Assembly: GCA_017992055.1 (NCBI GenBank)
Contig: JAGOPK010000004.1
Location: forward strand, 238,165-302,164
DNA length: 64,000 bases
Source of the DNA: Burkholderiaceae bacterium
GTDB lineage: Bacteria; Pseudomonadota; Gammaproteobacteria; Burkholderiales; Burkholderiaceae_C
Direction: 5' to 3'
How positions within the stretch are numbered: the first letter of the stretch is position 1; every line of letters starts with the position of its first letter. The notes under the pieces were generated by a model. That model did no database searches. It was not told where the DNA came from and worked only from the letters and a program-made list of their open reading frames with translations. Positions 6,746 through 15,672 of this stretch are shown here, piece after piece. The translations under genes were made by a program, and so were the position numbers.

Positions 6746-9295
6746 ATGGCGCAAGGGCAGCAGCTGGGCGACGTGGTGCTGTGGACCGAGGCGCGGCGTC
6801 TGACGCGCCAGGGCCGGGAGCTGGCGCTGGGCTCGCGCGCCTTCGACCTGCTCAGCGCCCTGGCGCAGCAGCCCGGTCGCACCTGGAGCCGCGAGCAGCT
6901 GATCGAGCAGGTCTGGCCCGGTCTGGTGGTCGAGGAGAACAACCTGTCGGTGCAGGTGTCGACGCTGCGCAAGCTGCTGGGCGCGTCGGCGATCAAGACC
7001 CTGCCCGGCAAAGGCTACCGGCTGACGCTGACACCCCACCCGGTGCAGGCCGCCGACCTGCCGCCGCCGGCCCCGGCCGAGCCCGCACTGCCGCTGGCGC
7101 CGGCGTTTTTTGTCGGCCGCCAGCGCGAGCTTCAGCGCCTGGCCACGCTGCTGCAGTCCGGCAGCGCCACGCTGGTGTCGATCTGCGGTCCGGGCGGCAT
7201 GGGCAAGTCCAGCCTGGCCCTGGCCGCCGCCCATGCCTGGCAGGGCGGCGGCCGCCCGGTGTACTGGCTGGCGCTGGAGCAGCCCTGCACGCGCGACGAA
7301 CTGGTGGCGCGGCTGGCGCGCTGCGCCGGCCTGCCGCAGGGCGACTCGGGCGCGCCGGCGGCGGCGCTGCTGGCGGCGCTGCGCCAGTCCAGCGCCCTGG
7401 TGCTGCTGGATGGTGCCGAGGCCGCACTGGCCGCGGTGCGCGAGCTGGTGGACCTGCTGTCACCCTGCACCCGGCTGCACCTGCTGGTCACCAGCCAGCT
7501 GCCGCTGCGCCATCCGCGCGAGAAGCTGCTGCGGCTGGAAGGCCTGTCGGTGCCGCCGCCACAGCCGCTGCCGGCGGCCATGCTGCAGCGCTACGAGGCG
7601 GTGGAGCTGTTCTGCCATGCCGCCGGCCTGGAGGTGGCCGAGCTGCAGGCCCGGCCAGCGCTGGCCGGCCTGGTGGCCGGTCTGTGCCGCCAGCTGGGCG
7701 GACTGGCCCTGGCCATTGCCCTGGTCGGCGCGCGGCTGCGCCGCCTCGGCCCCGGTGCGCTGGACAGCTTTGCCGCCGAGCGCCTGCTGTGGCTGCAAGA
7801 CCCTGCGCGCAGCCCGCGCCAGCAGTCGCTGCAGGCAGCGCTGAGCTGGAGCTTCTCGCTGCTGGATGCGGCCGGGCTGGCGCTGATGCAGCGGCTGGCG
7901 GTGTGCGTCGGCGGCTTCTCGTATGCGCTGGCGCTGCGCATCGCCAGCCAGGACGCCGCACCGGACACCGCAGCCCACGCGCCGCACGAACTGCTGGACG
8001 ATCTGCTGGAGCGCGCGCTGATCTGCAGCGATGGTGGCGAGCCGGGCATCACGGTGGACGAGCCACCGCGCCTGCGCCTGCTGGAACCGACGCGCCAGTT
8101 CCTGAACCTGCGCATGGACGCGCCCACGCTGGCCGCCGCGCAGCAGGCCCATGCGCGGGCGCTGCGGGCCCAGCTGGCCCAGGCCTGGCAGCAGGCGCCG
8201 ACCGAGCCCGAGGACGACTGGCTGGCCCGGCACGGCCCGGACCTGCCGAATGTGCAGCAGGCGCTGCGCTGGAGCGCCGGGCACGACACGGCCCTGCACC
8301 TGGACCTGGTGGCCCATGCCGGCCCGCTGTTCAACCTCAGCTACCAGATGGCCGCCTACCGCGCTGCCTCCGATGCCACGCTGGCCCCGGACGGCGCTGG
8401 CCAGCAGGCCCTTCAGGCCCTGCAGGCGCTGCCGCTGGCCACGCAGGCCGCCTTCTGGCTGTCCCGCAGCCATGCCTCGCAGTGGGCGCCGACGGCCTCG
8501 GCCAGCGAGCAGTGCCGCTGCGCGCTGCTGGCCCACCGGCTGTTTGCCGAGGCCGGCATGGCGATGCGCGCCCACGAGGCGGCCTGCATGGCGGCGGTGA
8601 GCCTGCAGCTGCCGGCCGGCCAGGCGCGCACGCTGCTGGCATCGCCGCCGGTGCAGCCCGACTGGCCGCCGCGCATCCGCCGCATGCGCCACGCGGCCGA
8701 GGCCTTTCTGGCCATGCAGTCGGGCGACCATGCCGAGGCCCGCCTGGCCTGCCGCGCCGCGCTGGGCCTGGCGCGCGAGGCCCGTGCCACGCGCTCGGTG
8801 TGGGCCGACCTGTCCAACCTGGCCTATCTGCACCTGCAGGTCGGCGACGTGGACGAGGCGGTGCGCACCGGCCGCGAGCTGCGTGCCGTGGCACCGCTGC
8901 TGGGGCCGCTGCGCGTGTATGCGCTGGGCAATCTGCTGAATGCGCTGCTGCGCGGCCCGGCCCTGGGCGAGGCCCGCGACGTGGTGCTGGAGTTCGTCGA
9001 CGTGGCGCGGCGCAGCGACTGGATCGCCTTCGACCTGTTTGCCGATGTCTGTGCGCTGTTTGCGGCCCGCGAAGGCCGGCTGGTCACCGCCGCCTACCTG
9101 GCCGGCTTTGCCCGACGCCAGGACCAGCAGGTGCAGCGCTTCCCGGCGCTGGCCGCAGCGCGCGGGCTCAGCCTGCAGCTGATCGGCGCCGGCCTGGATG
9201 CCGAGGCCGCCGGCCGCTGGCAGCGCCTGGGCGAGGCCGCCGACCGCGAACGGGTGGCGCTGCTGGCCACCGATGTCAGCGAGTCGATGGCCTGA
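6746..9295 (+). CDS. Winged-helix / STAND ATPase transcriptional regulator
   Basis: The 849-residue protein opens with an OmpR/PhoB-type winged helix (about 1–95). LGSRAFDLLSALAQQPGRTW, then SREQLIEQVWPG and VSTLRKLLG...IKTLPGKGYRL, are the canonical helices and wing. A nucleotide-binding module follows (about 115–400) with Walker A GPGGMGKSS near residue 150 and a weak Walker-B-like VLLDGAE. The remainder (450–849) is alpha-helical, resembling tetratricopeptide-type sensor repeats. This matches the large CadC/SARP-like STAND regulators, which are thought to bind DNA when the sensor domain is engaged by ligand and ATP. The start at ATG 6746 is preceded by GGGGGG; an upstream in-frame start at 6689 would add 19 unrelated residues. 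Target genes are unknown; the divergent small exported protein is one candidate. Confidence 0.8.
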   Translation: MAQGQQLGDVVLWTEARRLTRQGRELALGSRAFDLLSALAQQPGRTWSREQLIEQVWPGLVVEENNLSVQVSTLRKLLGASAIKTLPGKGYRLTLTPHPVQAADLPPPAPAEPALPLAPAFFVGRQRELQRLATLLQSGSATLVSICGPGGMGKSSLALAAAHAWQGGGRPVYWLALEQPCTRDELVARLARCAGLPQGDSGAPAAALLAALRQSSALVLLDGAEAALAAVRELVDLLSPCTRLHLLVTSQLPLRHPREKLLRLEGLSVPPPQPLPAAMLQRYEAVELFCHAAGLEVAELQARPALAGLVAGLCRQLGGLALAIALVGARLRRLGPGALDSFAAERLLWLQDPARSPRQQSLQAALSWSFSLLDAAGLALMQRLAVCVGGFSYALALRIASQDAAPDTAAHAPHELLDDLLERALICSDGGEPGITVDEPPRLRLLEPTRQFLNLRMDAPTLAAAQQAHARALRAQLAQAWQQAPTEPEDDWLARHGPDLPNVQQALRWSAGHDTALHLDLVAHAGPLFNLSYQMAAYRAASDATLAPDGAGQQALQALQALPLATQAAFWLSRSHASQWAPTASASEQCRCALLAHRLFAEAGMAMRAHEAACMAAVSLQLPAGQARTLLASPPVQPDWPPRIRRMRHAAEAFLAMQSGDHAEARLACRAALGLAREARATRSVWADLSNLAYLHLQVGDVDEAVRTGRELRAVAPLLGPLRVYALGNLLNALLRGPALGEARDVVLEFVDVARRSDWIAFDLFADVCALFAAREGRLVTAAYLAGFARRQDQQVQRFPALAAARGLSLQLIGAGLDAEAAGRWQRLGEAADRERVALLATDVSESMA

Positions 9296-9308
9296 CCGGC
9301 CAACGCGG

Positions 9309-10637
9309 CTACAGGTCGCCGATCTCGCGCCGCAGCTGCGCCAGCGCGCCACGCAGCACCGGCAGCGGCACCGAGCCCAGGGCCAGGCGCAGCGCCTGCG
9401 GCGGGGCCGCCGTGGTGGCATAGGCCTCGGCGGTGGCCACCAGGATCTGCCGGTCCAGCAGCGCCTTGGCCAGCGGCTCGGCGCGCTGGTCCTCGGGCAG
9501 CGGCAGCCAGACGAAGTACGAGGCCGGATGGCGCACGCAGCCCAGCCCGGCCAGCAGCTCGCCGGCCAGGGCCTGGCGCTCGCGGGCATCGCGGCGCTTG
9601 TCGGCTTCCAGCCGCGCCACCGTGCCATCGTCCAGCCAGGCGCAGGCAATGGCCGTCATCACGCCCGGCGTGTTCCAGCTGCTGGCGCGGATGGCGCGCT
9701 CGATCTGCGCCATCCAGGCCGCAGGCGCGGCCACATGGCCCACGCGCAGGCCGGTGGCCACGCTCTTGGACAGGCCCGACACATGCACCGTGGCCTCGGG
9801 CGCCAGGGCGGCCAGCGGCGGCGGCGCATCCTCGGCCAGAAAGGCATAGGCCGCGTCCTCGATGATCAGCAGGCCATGGCGGCGCGCCACGGCCACCAGC
9901 TGGCGCCGGCGGCTGGCACTGAGCACCCAGCCCAGCGGGTTGTGCAGCGTGGGCATGGCATACAGGGCGCGCACGCGGCGGCGGCGGCACAGGGCCTGCA
10001 GCGCATCCAGGTCGGGCCCCTGGCCGCTGGCCGGCAGCGGCGCCAGCTCCAGCCGGTGGGCCTGGGCCAGCAGCTTGAAGCCGGGATAGCTCAGCGCATC
10101 GATGGCCACCACGTCGCCGGGCTGCAGCAGGGCCATCACCGTCACCGCCAGGCCCTGCTGGGCGCCGGCCACCAGGGCCACCTGGTCGGCGGCCACCCTC
10201 AGTCCCTGGCGCGCCAGGTGGCGGGCCACCGCGGCCCGCTCGTGGTCGCGGCCCGCATGGGGCTGGTAGCGCAGCAGGGCCTCCAGGTCACCGCCGGCGG
10301 CCAGCGCACGCAGGGCCGCACGCAGCTGCTCGGCCTGGCCGGGCAGGGACGGGTGGTTGAAGCCCAGGTCCACCACCCCGGCGGGCAGCGCGCGCTGGTC
10401 CAGGCCCAGGCCCGGCGGCAGCGACAGCTCGCGCACAAAGCTGCCGCGGCCGGTCTCGCCGCTGACCAGGCCCATGGCCTGCAGCTCGGCATAGACGCGG
10501 CTGGCGGTGGCCAGGGCCAGGCCATGGTGCGCCGCCAGCTGGCGGTGGGTGGGCAGGCGTGTGCCCGGCGCCAGCCGGCCCTGGCGGATGTCGGCGGCCA
10601 GGGCATCGACCAGGATCTTGTAGCGGGCCTGCGGCAT
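9309..10637 (-). CDS. MocR-type GntR regulator with aminotransferase-like domain
   Basis: The roughly 442-residue protein carries a GntR winged helix at the N-terminus (RYKILVDALAADIRQGRLAPG, then TRLPTHRQLAAHHGLALATASRVY). A fold-type-I aminotransferase domain follows, including TLHNPLGWVLS, IIEDAAYAFL and VSGLSKSVATGLRVGH; the SK lysine is the expected PLP attachment site. MocR proteins use PLP as an effector-sensing cofactor rather than for catalysis. I start the gene at ATG 10637 (MPQARYKIL). The frame also opens at 10670, but those extra codons lie within a perfect palindrome that is better explained as an operator. It is divergent from a DJ-1/PfpI gene, its most likely target. The effector is unknown. 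Confidence 0.83.
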   Translation of the reverse strand: MPQARYKILVDALAADIRQGRLAPGTRLPTHRQLAAHHGLALATASRVYAELQAMGLVSGETGRGSFVRELSLPPGLGLDQRALPAGVVDLGFNHPSLPGQAEQLRAALRALAAGGDLEALLRYQPHAGRDHERAAVARHLARQGLRVAADQVALVAGAQQGLAVTVMALLQPGDVVAIDALSYPGFKLLAQAHRLELAPLPASGQGPDLDALQALCRRRRVRALYAMPTLHNPLGWVLSASRRRQLVAVARRHGLLIIEDAAYAFLAEDAPPPLAALAPEATVHVSGLSKSVATGLRVGHVAAPAAWMAQIERAIRASSWNTPGVMTAIACAWLDDGTVARLEADKRRDARERQALAGELLAGLGCVRHPASYFVWLPLPEDQRAEPLAKALLDRQILVATAEAYATTAAPPQALRLALGSVPLPVLRGALAQLRREIGDL

Positions 10638-10644
10638 CGAATGT

Positions 10645-10674
10645 ATCCATGACAATTTCTTGATTGTCATGGAT
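10645..10674. promoter_or_regulatory. Perfect 30-bp palindromic operator between MocR and DJ-1 genes
   Basis: ATCCATGACAAT (10645–10656), a 6-bp spacer, and its exact reverse complement ATTGTCATGGAT (10663–10674) lie between the divergent MocR and DJ-1/PfpI start codons. A 12-bp perfect dyad in a divergent regulator–target gap is a strong operator candidate for the MocR protein. This is inference from position and symmetry; no promoter boxes were confirmed. Confidence 0.6.
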
Positions 10675-10719
10675 TGTCCGGCCTAGCATGGAGTGCTGAC
10701 CCACCCACCGGACCCACCG

Positions 10720-11346
10720 ATGCACATCGCCATCCTCACCTTCGACGGCTTCAACGAGCTGGACTCGCTGATCGCGCTCGGCCTCCTCAACCGCGTGCAG
10801 CAGCCGGGCTGGCGTGTCGGCATCGCCAGCCCGACGCCGCGCGTGCGCTCGATGAACGGCCTGGTGATCGAGGCCCAGGACAGCCTCGATGCAGCCGGCA
10901 GCGCCGACGCGGTGATCGTCGGCAGCGGCCTGCGCACCCGCGAGCTGGTGGCCGATGCGGCGCTGATGGAGCGCCTGGCCGCGCTGGACCTGGGCGGCGG
11001 CGGCCGGCTGCTGGGCGCGCAATGCTCGGGCACGCTGATGCTGGCGCGGCTGGGCCTGCTGGGCGACCTGCCCGCCTGCACCGACCTGAGCAGCAAGCCC
11101 TGGGTCGAGGCCGCCGGCGTGGCGGTGCTGGAGCAGCCGCTGGTGGCCCGCGGCAACCTGGCCACGGCCGGTGGCTGTCTGGCCTCGTGCTACCTGGCCG
11201 CCTGGGTCATCGCCCGGCTGGCCGGCCTGGAGGCCGCGCGCAGCGCGCTGCACTATGTGGCCCCGGTGGGCGAGAAGCACGACTACGTGGCGCGGGAGCT
11301 GCGCCACATCGGGCCCGGGCCGCAGCCCACCCCCCAGGGTGCCTGA
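10720..11346 (+). CDS. DJ-1/PfpI (GATase1-like) family protein
   Basis: The 208-residue protein starts MHIAILTFDGFNELDSLIAL, the typical first strand of the DJ-1/PfpI superfamily, with an early acidic residue. It has the nucleophile elbow LLGAQCSGTLMLARLGLL, whose Cys is the conserved reactive cysteine. The segment LATAGGCLASCYLAAWVI is the following conserved region. Members include glyoxalase III-like, chaperone and cysteine-hydratase-like enzymes, and N-terminal domains of AraC-type regulators; this one has no DNA-binding domain. ATG 10720 is chosen because upstream in-frame GTG 10693 adds residues without similarity. It is divergent from a MocR regulator that probably controls it. The substrate cannot be inferred. 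Confidence 0.75.
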   Translation: MHIAILTFDGFNELDSLIALGLLNRVQQPGWRVGIASPTPRVRSMNGLVIEAQDSLDAAGSADAVIVGSGLRTRELVADAALMERLAALDLGGGGRLLGAQCSGTLMLARLGLLGDLPACTDLSSKPWVEAAGVAVLEQPLVARGNLATAGGCLASCYLAAWVIARLAGLEAARSALHYVAPVGEKHDYVARELRHIGPGPQPTPQGA

Positions 11347-11427
11347 ACCGCGCGCCGCGGGCGTGGCGCAGGCGGCGCGCCCAAGGCACACTCGGGCCGG
11401 GGAGAGAGAGCATGCTGGTTCCGGTCC

Positions 11428-13617
11428 ATGCCCATGGTCGACCTGCCTTCGTCCGCGGCTGCGCCTGCCGCAACGGCCTTGCCGCCGCGCTTCGATGCCT
11501 CGCTGGCGCGCCGCCTGGGGGGCCTGGACCTGCGCTGGGTGCGCGCCGGGCTGCTGCTGCTGAACCTGCTGGCCGCCGCGCTGTGCGCCGCCATGCTGCA
11601 CTGGCGCTGGCAGGACGAGATGAACAATGCCCGGCTGCAGGCCACCAGCACCGCGGCCCTGCTGGCGCGCAGCGCCGGCGCCACGCTGGACCAGGCCGGC
11701 CTGGCCCTGGCCGGCGTCACCGACCAGATCGAGCAGGACCTGCGCGCCGGCGGCATCGACACCGATGCGCTGTGGGCCCTGGTCGACCAGGCCACGGCGC
11801 GGGTGCCCGAGCTGCTGACGGTGGGCCTGTTCGACGGCGCCGGCCGGCAGATCTGCGGCGCGCCGATGACACGCTGCCGGCACCTGGACATTGCCGACCG
11901 TGACTACTTTGCGCGGCTACGCCGCCAGCCCGATGCCGGCACCCTGCTGATCGGTCCGCTGACCAGCCGCTACGACGGCCGCGACACCCTGCTGCTGGTG
12001 CGCGCCATGCGCCAGGCCGATGGCGGCTTTGCCGGCGTGGCCGTGGGCCTGCTGCCGCTGCAGCGCCTGCAGCCGCTGGTGGGCACGGCGGCGCTGGGCC
12101 GCCATGGCGTGGCCTCGCTGCGCATGGTCGAGCGGCTGCAGCTGCTGGCGCGCTCGCCCGAGCTGGGCGGGCACGCCGATGCCGCGCAGACCGGCGCCTC
12201 CAGCCCGCTGGCCGAGGCCCAGGCCCGCCAGCCGCGCCGTGGCGTGCTCGACGCGCGCTCGGCCAACGACGGCGTCGACCGGCTGATCGCCTACCAGCGG
12301 CTGGAGCGCCATCCGGTGCTGGCCATCGTCGGCGAGGCCCATGACGACTTCCTGCTCGGCTGGCAGGTCACGCTGGCCTGGTCGCTGGCCTTTATCGGCG
12401 TGTTTGCCGCGGCCTCGCTGGCGCTGGAGCGCGTGATCGCACTGAGCCAGCGCCGCCTGCTGCTGGCCCAGACGCTGTACGACCAGGCGCCCTGCGGCTA
12501 CCACACGCTGGACGACAAGGCGCGCTACCTGAGCATCAATGCCACCGAGTTGGGCTGGCTGGGCTGCACGCGCGAGCAGGCGCTGGGCAAGCTGGGCCCG
12601 GCCGACTTTGCCAGCGAAGCATCGCGGGCCCGCATCGCGGCCAGCCATGCACGACTGCTGCAGGGTGGTGGCGTGCAGGGCGTGGAGCTTGAGCTGACCA
12701 GCCGCGACGGCCGCCTGCGGCAGGTGGTGGTCTCGGCCAGTCCGGTGCTCGACAGCCAGGGCCGCTTCGTCAGCAGCAACTCGGTGATGCACGACATCAC
12801 CGTCCTCAAGCAGGCCGAGCAGGCCCGGCTGCGGGCCATCGAGCTGGAGGCGCAGAACCTGGCGCTGCGCGAGGCGGCGCGGGTCAAGAACGAGTTCCTG
12901 TCGAACATGTCGCACGAGCTGCGCACGCCGCTGAATGCGGTGATCGGCCTGGCCCAGCTGCTGCAGATGCCCACCGTGCACGGCGATGCGGCCAAGCGCG
13001 CGCGTTATGCGCAGCAGATCGAGGCCAGCGGCCTGCAGCTGCTGGCCATGGTGCAGACCCTGCTGGACCATGGCCTGGCCGAGGCCGGCAAGCTGAGCTT
13101 CCAGCCGCAGCCGCTGCAGGTGGAGCAGGCCTTGTACGAGGTGGTGCTGGCGTTGCAGTCGGCCAGCGCCCTGGCCGACGTGAGCATCGACGTCGACCTG
13201 GAGCAGGCGCCGCCCAGCGTGGTCAACGACGGCCTGCGCCTGCGCCAGATGATCCAGGCCCTGGTCGACAACGCCATCAAGTTCTCGCACCCGGGCGGCC
13301 GCGTGCGGCTGGCGGCCCGGGTCCTCGACGAGCGCTGGTGGACGGTGACCGTCAGCGACCAGGGCCTGGGCATGGACCCGGCCGACCTGGGCCGGCTGTT
13401 CCAGAGCTTTGTGCAGCTGAGCAGCGGCCCCACCAAGACCCATGGCGGCGCCGGCATGGGCCTGGCCCTGGTGCGCCAGATCGCCCGCGCCCAGGGCGGC
13501 GACGTGACGGTGAGCAGCCAGCCCGGCGTGGGCTCGGTGTTCACGCTGACGCTGCCGCGGCGGCTGGCCGACCGTGGCCAGGACAGCGGCCAGGACAGCG
13601 GCCCGGCCCCTGGCTGA
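11428..13617 (+). CDS. Membrane sensor histidine kinase (Cache–PAS–HisKA–HATPase)
   Basis: The 729-residue protein has two membrane helices (about 38–58 and 312–332) enclosing a periplasmic dCache-like sensor (LFDGAGRQICGA, then DIADRDYFARLRRQPDAGTLLIG). A PAS domain follows (about 345–465). The HisKA motif FLSNMSHELRTPLNAVIG has the phosphoacceptor His at 496. The HATPase N box (ALVDNAIKFSHPGG), G1 (DQGLGM) and GAGMGLALVRQI are intact. No receiver domain is fused, so a separate response regulator is needed; none is adjacent on this strand. The gene converges on a hybrid kinase whose stop is 3 bp away. The initiation site (11428 or 11434) lacks a strong ribosome-binding site, so the start is uncertain. 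Confidence 0.87.
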   Translation: MPMVDLPSSAAAPAATALPPRFDASLARRLGGLDLRWVRAGLLLLNLLAAALCAAMLHWRWQDEMNNARLQATSTAALLARSAGATLDQAGLALAGVTDQIEQDLRAGGIDTDALWALVDQATARVPELLTVGLFDGAGRQICGAPMTRCRHLDIADRDYFARLRRQPDAGTLLIGPLTSRYDGRDTLLLVRAMRQADGGFAGVAVGLLPLQRLQPLVGTAALGRHGVASLRMVERLQLLARSPELGGHADAAQTGASSPLAEAQARQPRRGVLDARSANDGVDRLIAYQRLERHPVLAIVGEAHDDFLLGWQVTLAWSLAFIGVFAAASLALERVIALSQRRLLLAQTLYDQAPCGYHTLDDKARYLSINATELGWLGCTREQALGKLGPADFASEASRARIAASHARLLQGGGVQGVELELTSRDGRLRQVVVSASPVLDSQGRFVSSNSVMHDITVLKQAEQARLRAIELEAQNLALREAARVKNEFLSNMSHELRTPLNAVIGLAQLLQMPTVHGDAAKRARYAQQIEASGLQLLAMVQTLLDHGLAEAGKLSFQPQPLQVEQALYEVVLALQSASALADVSIDVDLEQAPPSVVNDGLRLRQMIQALVDNAIKFSHPGGRVRLAARVLDERWWTVTVSDQGLGMDPADLGRLFQSFVQLSSGPTKTHGGAGMGLALVRQIARAQGGDVTVSSQPGVGSVFTLTLPRRLADRGQDSGQDSGPAPG

Positions 13618-13620
13618 GAC

Positions 13621-15672
13621 TCAGCCCGGCGGCAGCAGGCTGTCCACCCGCGCCAACAGCTCGCGCACGTCCAGCGGCTTGGTCACATAACCGGCAAAGC
13701 CAGCGGCCTTGGCGCGTTCCAGATCCTTGGGCATGGCATTGGCCGAGACCGCCAGCACCGGGATGTCGCGCGTGGCCGCATGGTCGTGCAGGCATTGCAG
13801 CACCGCATAGCCGTCCATGTCGGGCAGGTTGATGTCCAGCAGCACCAGGGCCGGGCGGTGGCTGCGCGCCAGCTCCAGGCCAAGTGCCGGCGACATCGCG
13901 GTGAGCAGGCGCAGGTCGTCGCGGTGGGCGAAGATCTGCTCGATCAGGCGCAGATTGGCCGGGTTGTCCTCGATGCACAGCAGGTCGTGGCGGCGCTGGC
14001 GTGGCGGCGCGGCGCTGGCGGTATCGGCCGGCGCCGGCAGGGCCGGCGGCGCCGGCGCCTGGGCCAGCGGCAGGCGCAGCCAGAAGCTGCTGCCGCGCCC
14101 CGGCGCCGACTCGACACCGATCTGCCCGCCCATCAGCTCGACCAGGCGCTTGCTCAGCGCCAGGCCGATGCCGGTGCCCTGGATCTGCCGCGCCTCGGCG
14201 TCCAGGCGCTCGAAGGGCACGAACAGCCGGCCCTGCTGGGCCTCGTCCAACCCCGTGCCGCTGTCGTCGACGCGGATGCGCAGCCAGGCCGGGCCGGCCC
14301 CGGCGGCCTGCGGCTCGGGCTGGCAGGTCACCGCCACCATGCCATGCGGCCGGTTGTACTTGATGGCATTGGACAGCAGGTTCAGCAGCACCTGCTTGAG
14401 CCGGGTGCGGTCGGCGCGCACATGCACGGCGCACAGCGGCGAGGGCTCCAGCAGCTGCACGCCACGCGCCAGCGCCGCCGGCCGCACCAGGCCCAGGCAG
14501 TCCTGCACCAGCGGCTGCAGGGCCACCGGCTCGGGGCTGACGCTGAGGTGGCCGGCCTCGACCCGGGCCAGGTCCAGCACCTCGTCGATCAGCGTCAGCA
14601 GGTGGCGGCCGGCATGCAGGATCTCGCGCACGCGGGCCCGCTGGCCATCGTCGCCGGCCTGCAGCTCCAGCAGCTGGCCGAAGCCGAGGATGGCATTCAG
14701 CGGCGTGCGCAGCTCATGGCTCATGCGCGACAGGAACTCGCTCTTGGCATGGTTGGCGCGCTCGGCCTCGGCACGCGCGCGCTCCAGGTCCTCGGTGCGC
14801 GAGCGCACGCGCTGCTCCAGCGCCTGGGCCTCGTGGGCCAGCGCCTGCTGGGCCTGGTCGCGCTGCTGCAGCGCACTCTGGAAGGCCTGCACCAGGCCAT
14901 GCAGCGCACCAAACTCGTCGCGACGCCGCGGCAGCGCGGCAATCACCCGGTCGGCATCGGCACCGCCGTCGCGCAGCCGCGTCAGCGCCGCCAGCAGGCG
15001 CCGCAGGTCGGTGGCGAACAGCTGCGACAGGCCCAGGCTCAGCCCCATCAGCACCGCCAGCAGCACGCCGACGGCCATGAACCAGCGCCGCTGCGCCTGC
15101 GCGCGCTGCTCGGTCAGGGCCTGGGTCTGGTCGGCGATGCGCGTCTGCACGGCGGCCACCAGTTCGCCCAGCGCGCTGTTCAGGCCCTCGTAGGCCTGGT
15201 TGGCCTGCAGCATGAAGCGCGCCACCTGCAGGGTCTGCACCGAGCCCTGCAGCACCGTCTCGGCCACCTCCTGCCGGTAGGCGATCAGGCGGCCGCGCAG
15301 CTCTTCCACCGCCGCGGCGCCACCGCTGCTGTCGGGCAGGCGCGGCGCCAGCGCGGCCAGCTCGGTCTCGGCGCGGTGCAGGGCCTCGACCGAGAAGCGG
15401 CCGGCGCGGTAGAAGTCCATCGCCTCCAGCTCGCCGCGCAGCACCCGCGCCTGCAGGCTGACCAGGCGCACATGCTCGTCGGCCAGCATGGCGCCGATGC
15501 GCTGCAGCTCGCGCATGGCCGGCACGTCGCGGCCGGTGATGGCCTGCAGCCGCGATTGCTCGGCCTGGCGGTCGTGCACATACAGCGCGCCCAGGGCCAG
15601 CATCAGCAGGGCCGCGGCCAGCGGCAGCAGCAGGAACTTCAGCCGCAGCGGCAGGTCGGCGGGCCGCCGCAT
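13621..15672 (-). CDS. Hybrid sensor histidine kinase/response regulator
   Basis: The 683-residue protein has a membrane helix near 10–30, a periplasmic helical sensor, a second helix near 195–215, a HAMP-like linker and a coiled coil. The HisKA domain has MSHELRTPLNAILGFG with His 319. The HATPase contains LLSNAIKYNRPHG, DSGTGLDE and GTGIGLALSK. A C-terminal receiver domain has LLCIEDNPANLRL, phosphoacceptor Asp 613 (LLDINLPDMDG) and the conserved Lys in VTKPLDV. Its ATG shares one base with the stop codon of the upstream histidine phosphatase gene, so both are made from one transcript. No output domain is present, so signalling must continue through a phosphotransfer partner or act in phosphatase mode. 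Confidence 0.88.
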   Translation of the reverse strand: MRRPADLPLRLKFLLLPLAAALLMLALGALYVHDRQAEQSRLQAITGRDVPAMRELQRIGAMLADEHVRLVSLQARVLRGELEAMDFYRAGRFSVEALHRAETELAALAPRLPDSSGGAAAVEELRGRLIAYRQEVAETVLQGSVQTLQVARFMLQANQAYEGLNSALGELVAAVQTRIADQTQALTEQRAQAQRRWFMAVGVLLAVLMGLSLGLSQLFATDLRRLLAALTRLRDGGADADRVIAALPRRRDEFGALHGLVQAFQSALQQRDQAQQALAHEAQALEQRVRSRTEDLERARAEAERANHAKSEFLSRMSHELRTPLNAILGFGQLLELQAGDDGQRARVREILHAGRHLLTLIDEVLDLARVEAGHLSVSPEPVALQPLVQDCLGLVRPAALARGVQLLEPSPLCAVHVRADRTRLKQVLLNLLSNAIKYNRPHGMVAVTCQPEPQAAGAGPAWLRIRVDDSGTGLDEAQQGRLFVPFERLDAEARQIQGTGIGLALSKRLVELMGGQIGVESAPGRGSSFWLRLPLAQAPAPPALPAPADTASAAPPRQRRHDLLCIEDNPANLRLIEQIFAHRDDLRLLTAMSPALGLELARSHRPALVLLDINLPDMDGYAVLQCLHDHAATRDIPVLAVSANAMPKDLERAKAAGFAGYVTKPLDVRELLARVDSLLPPG

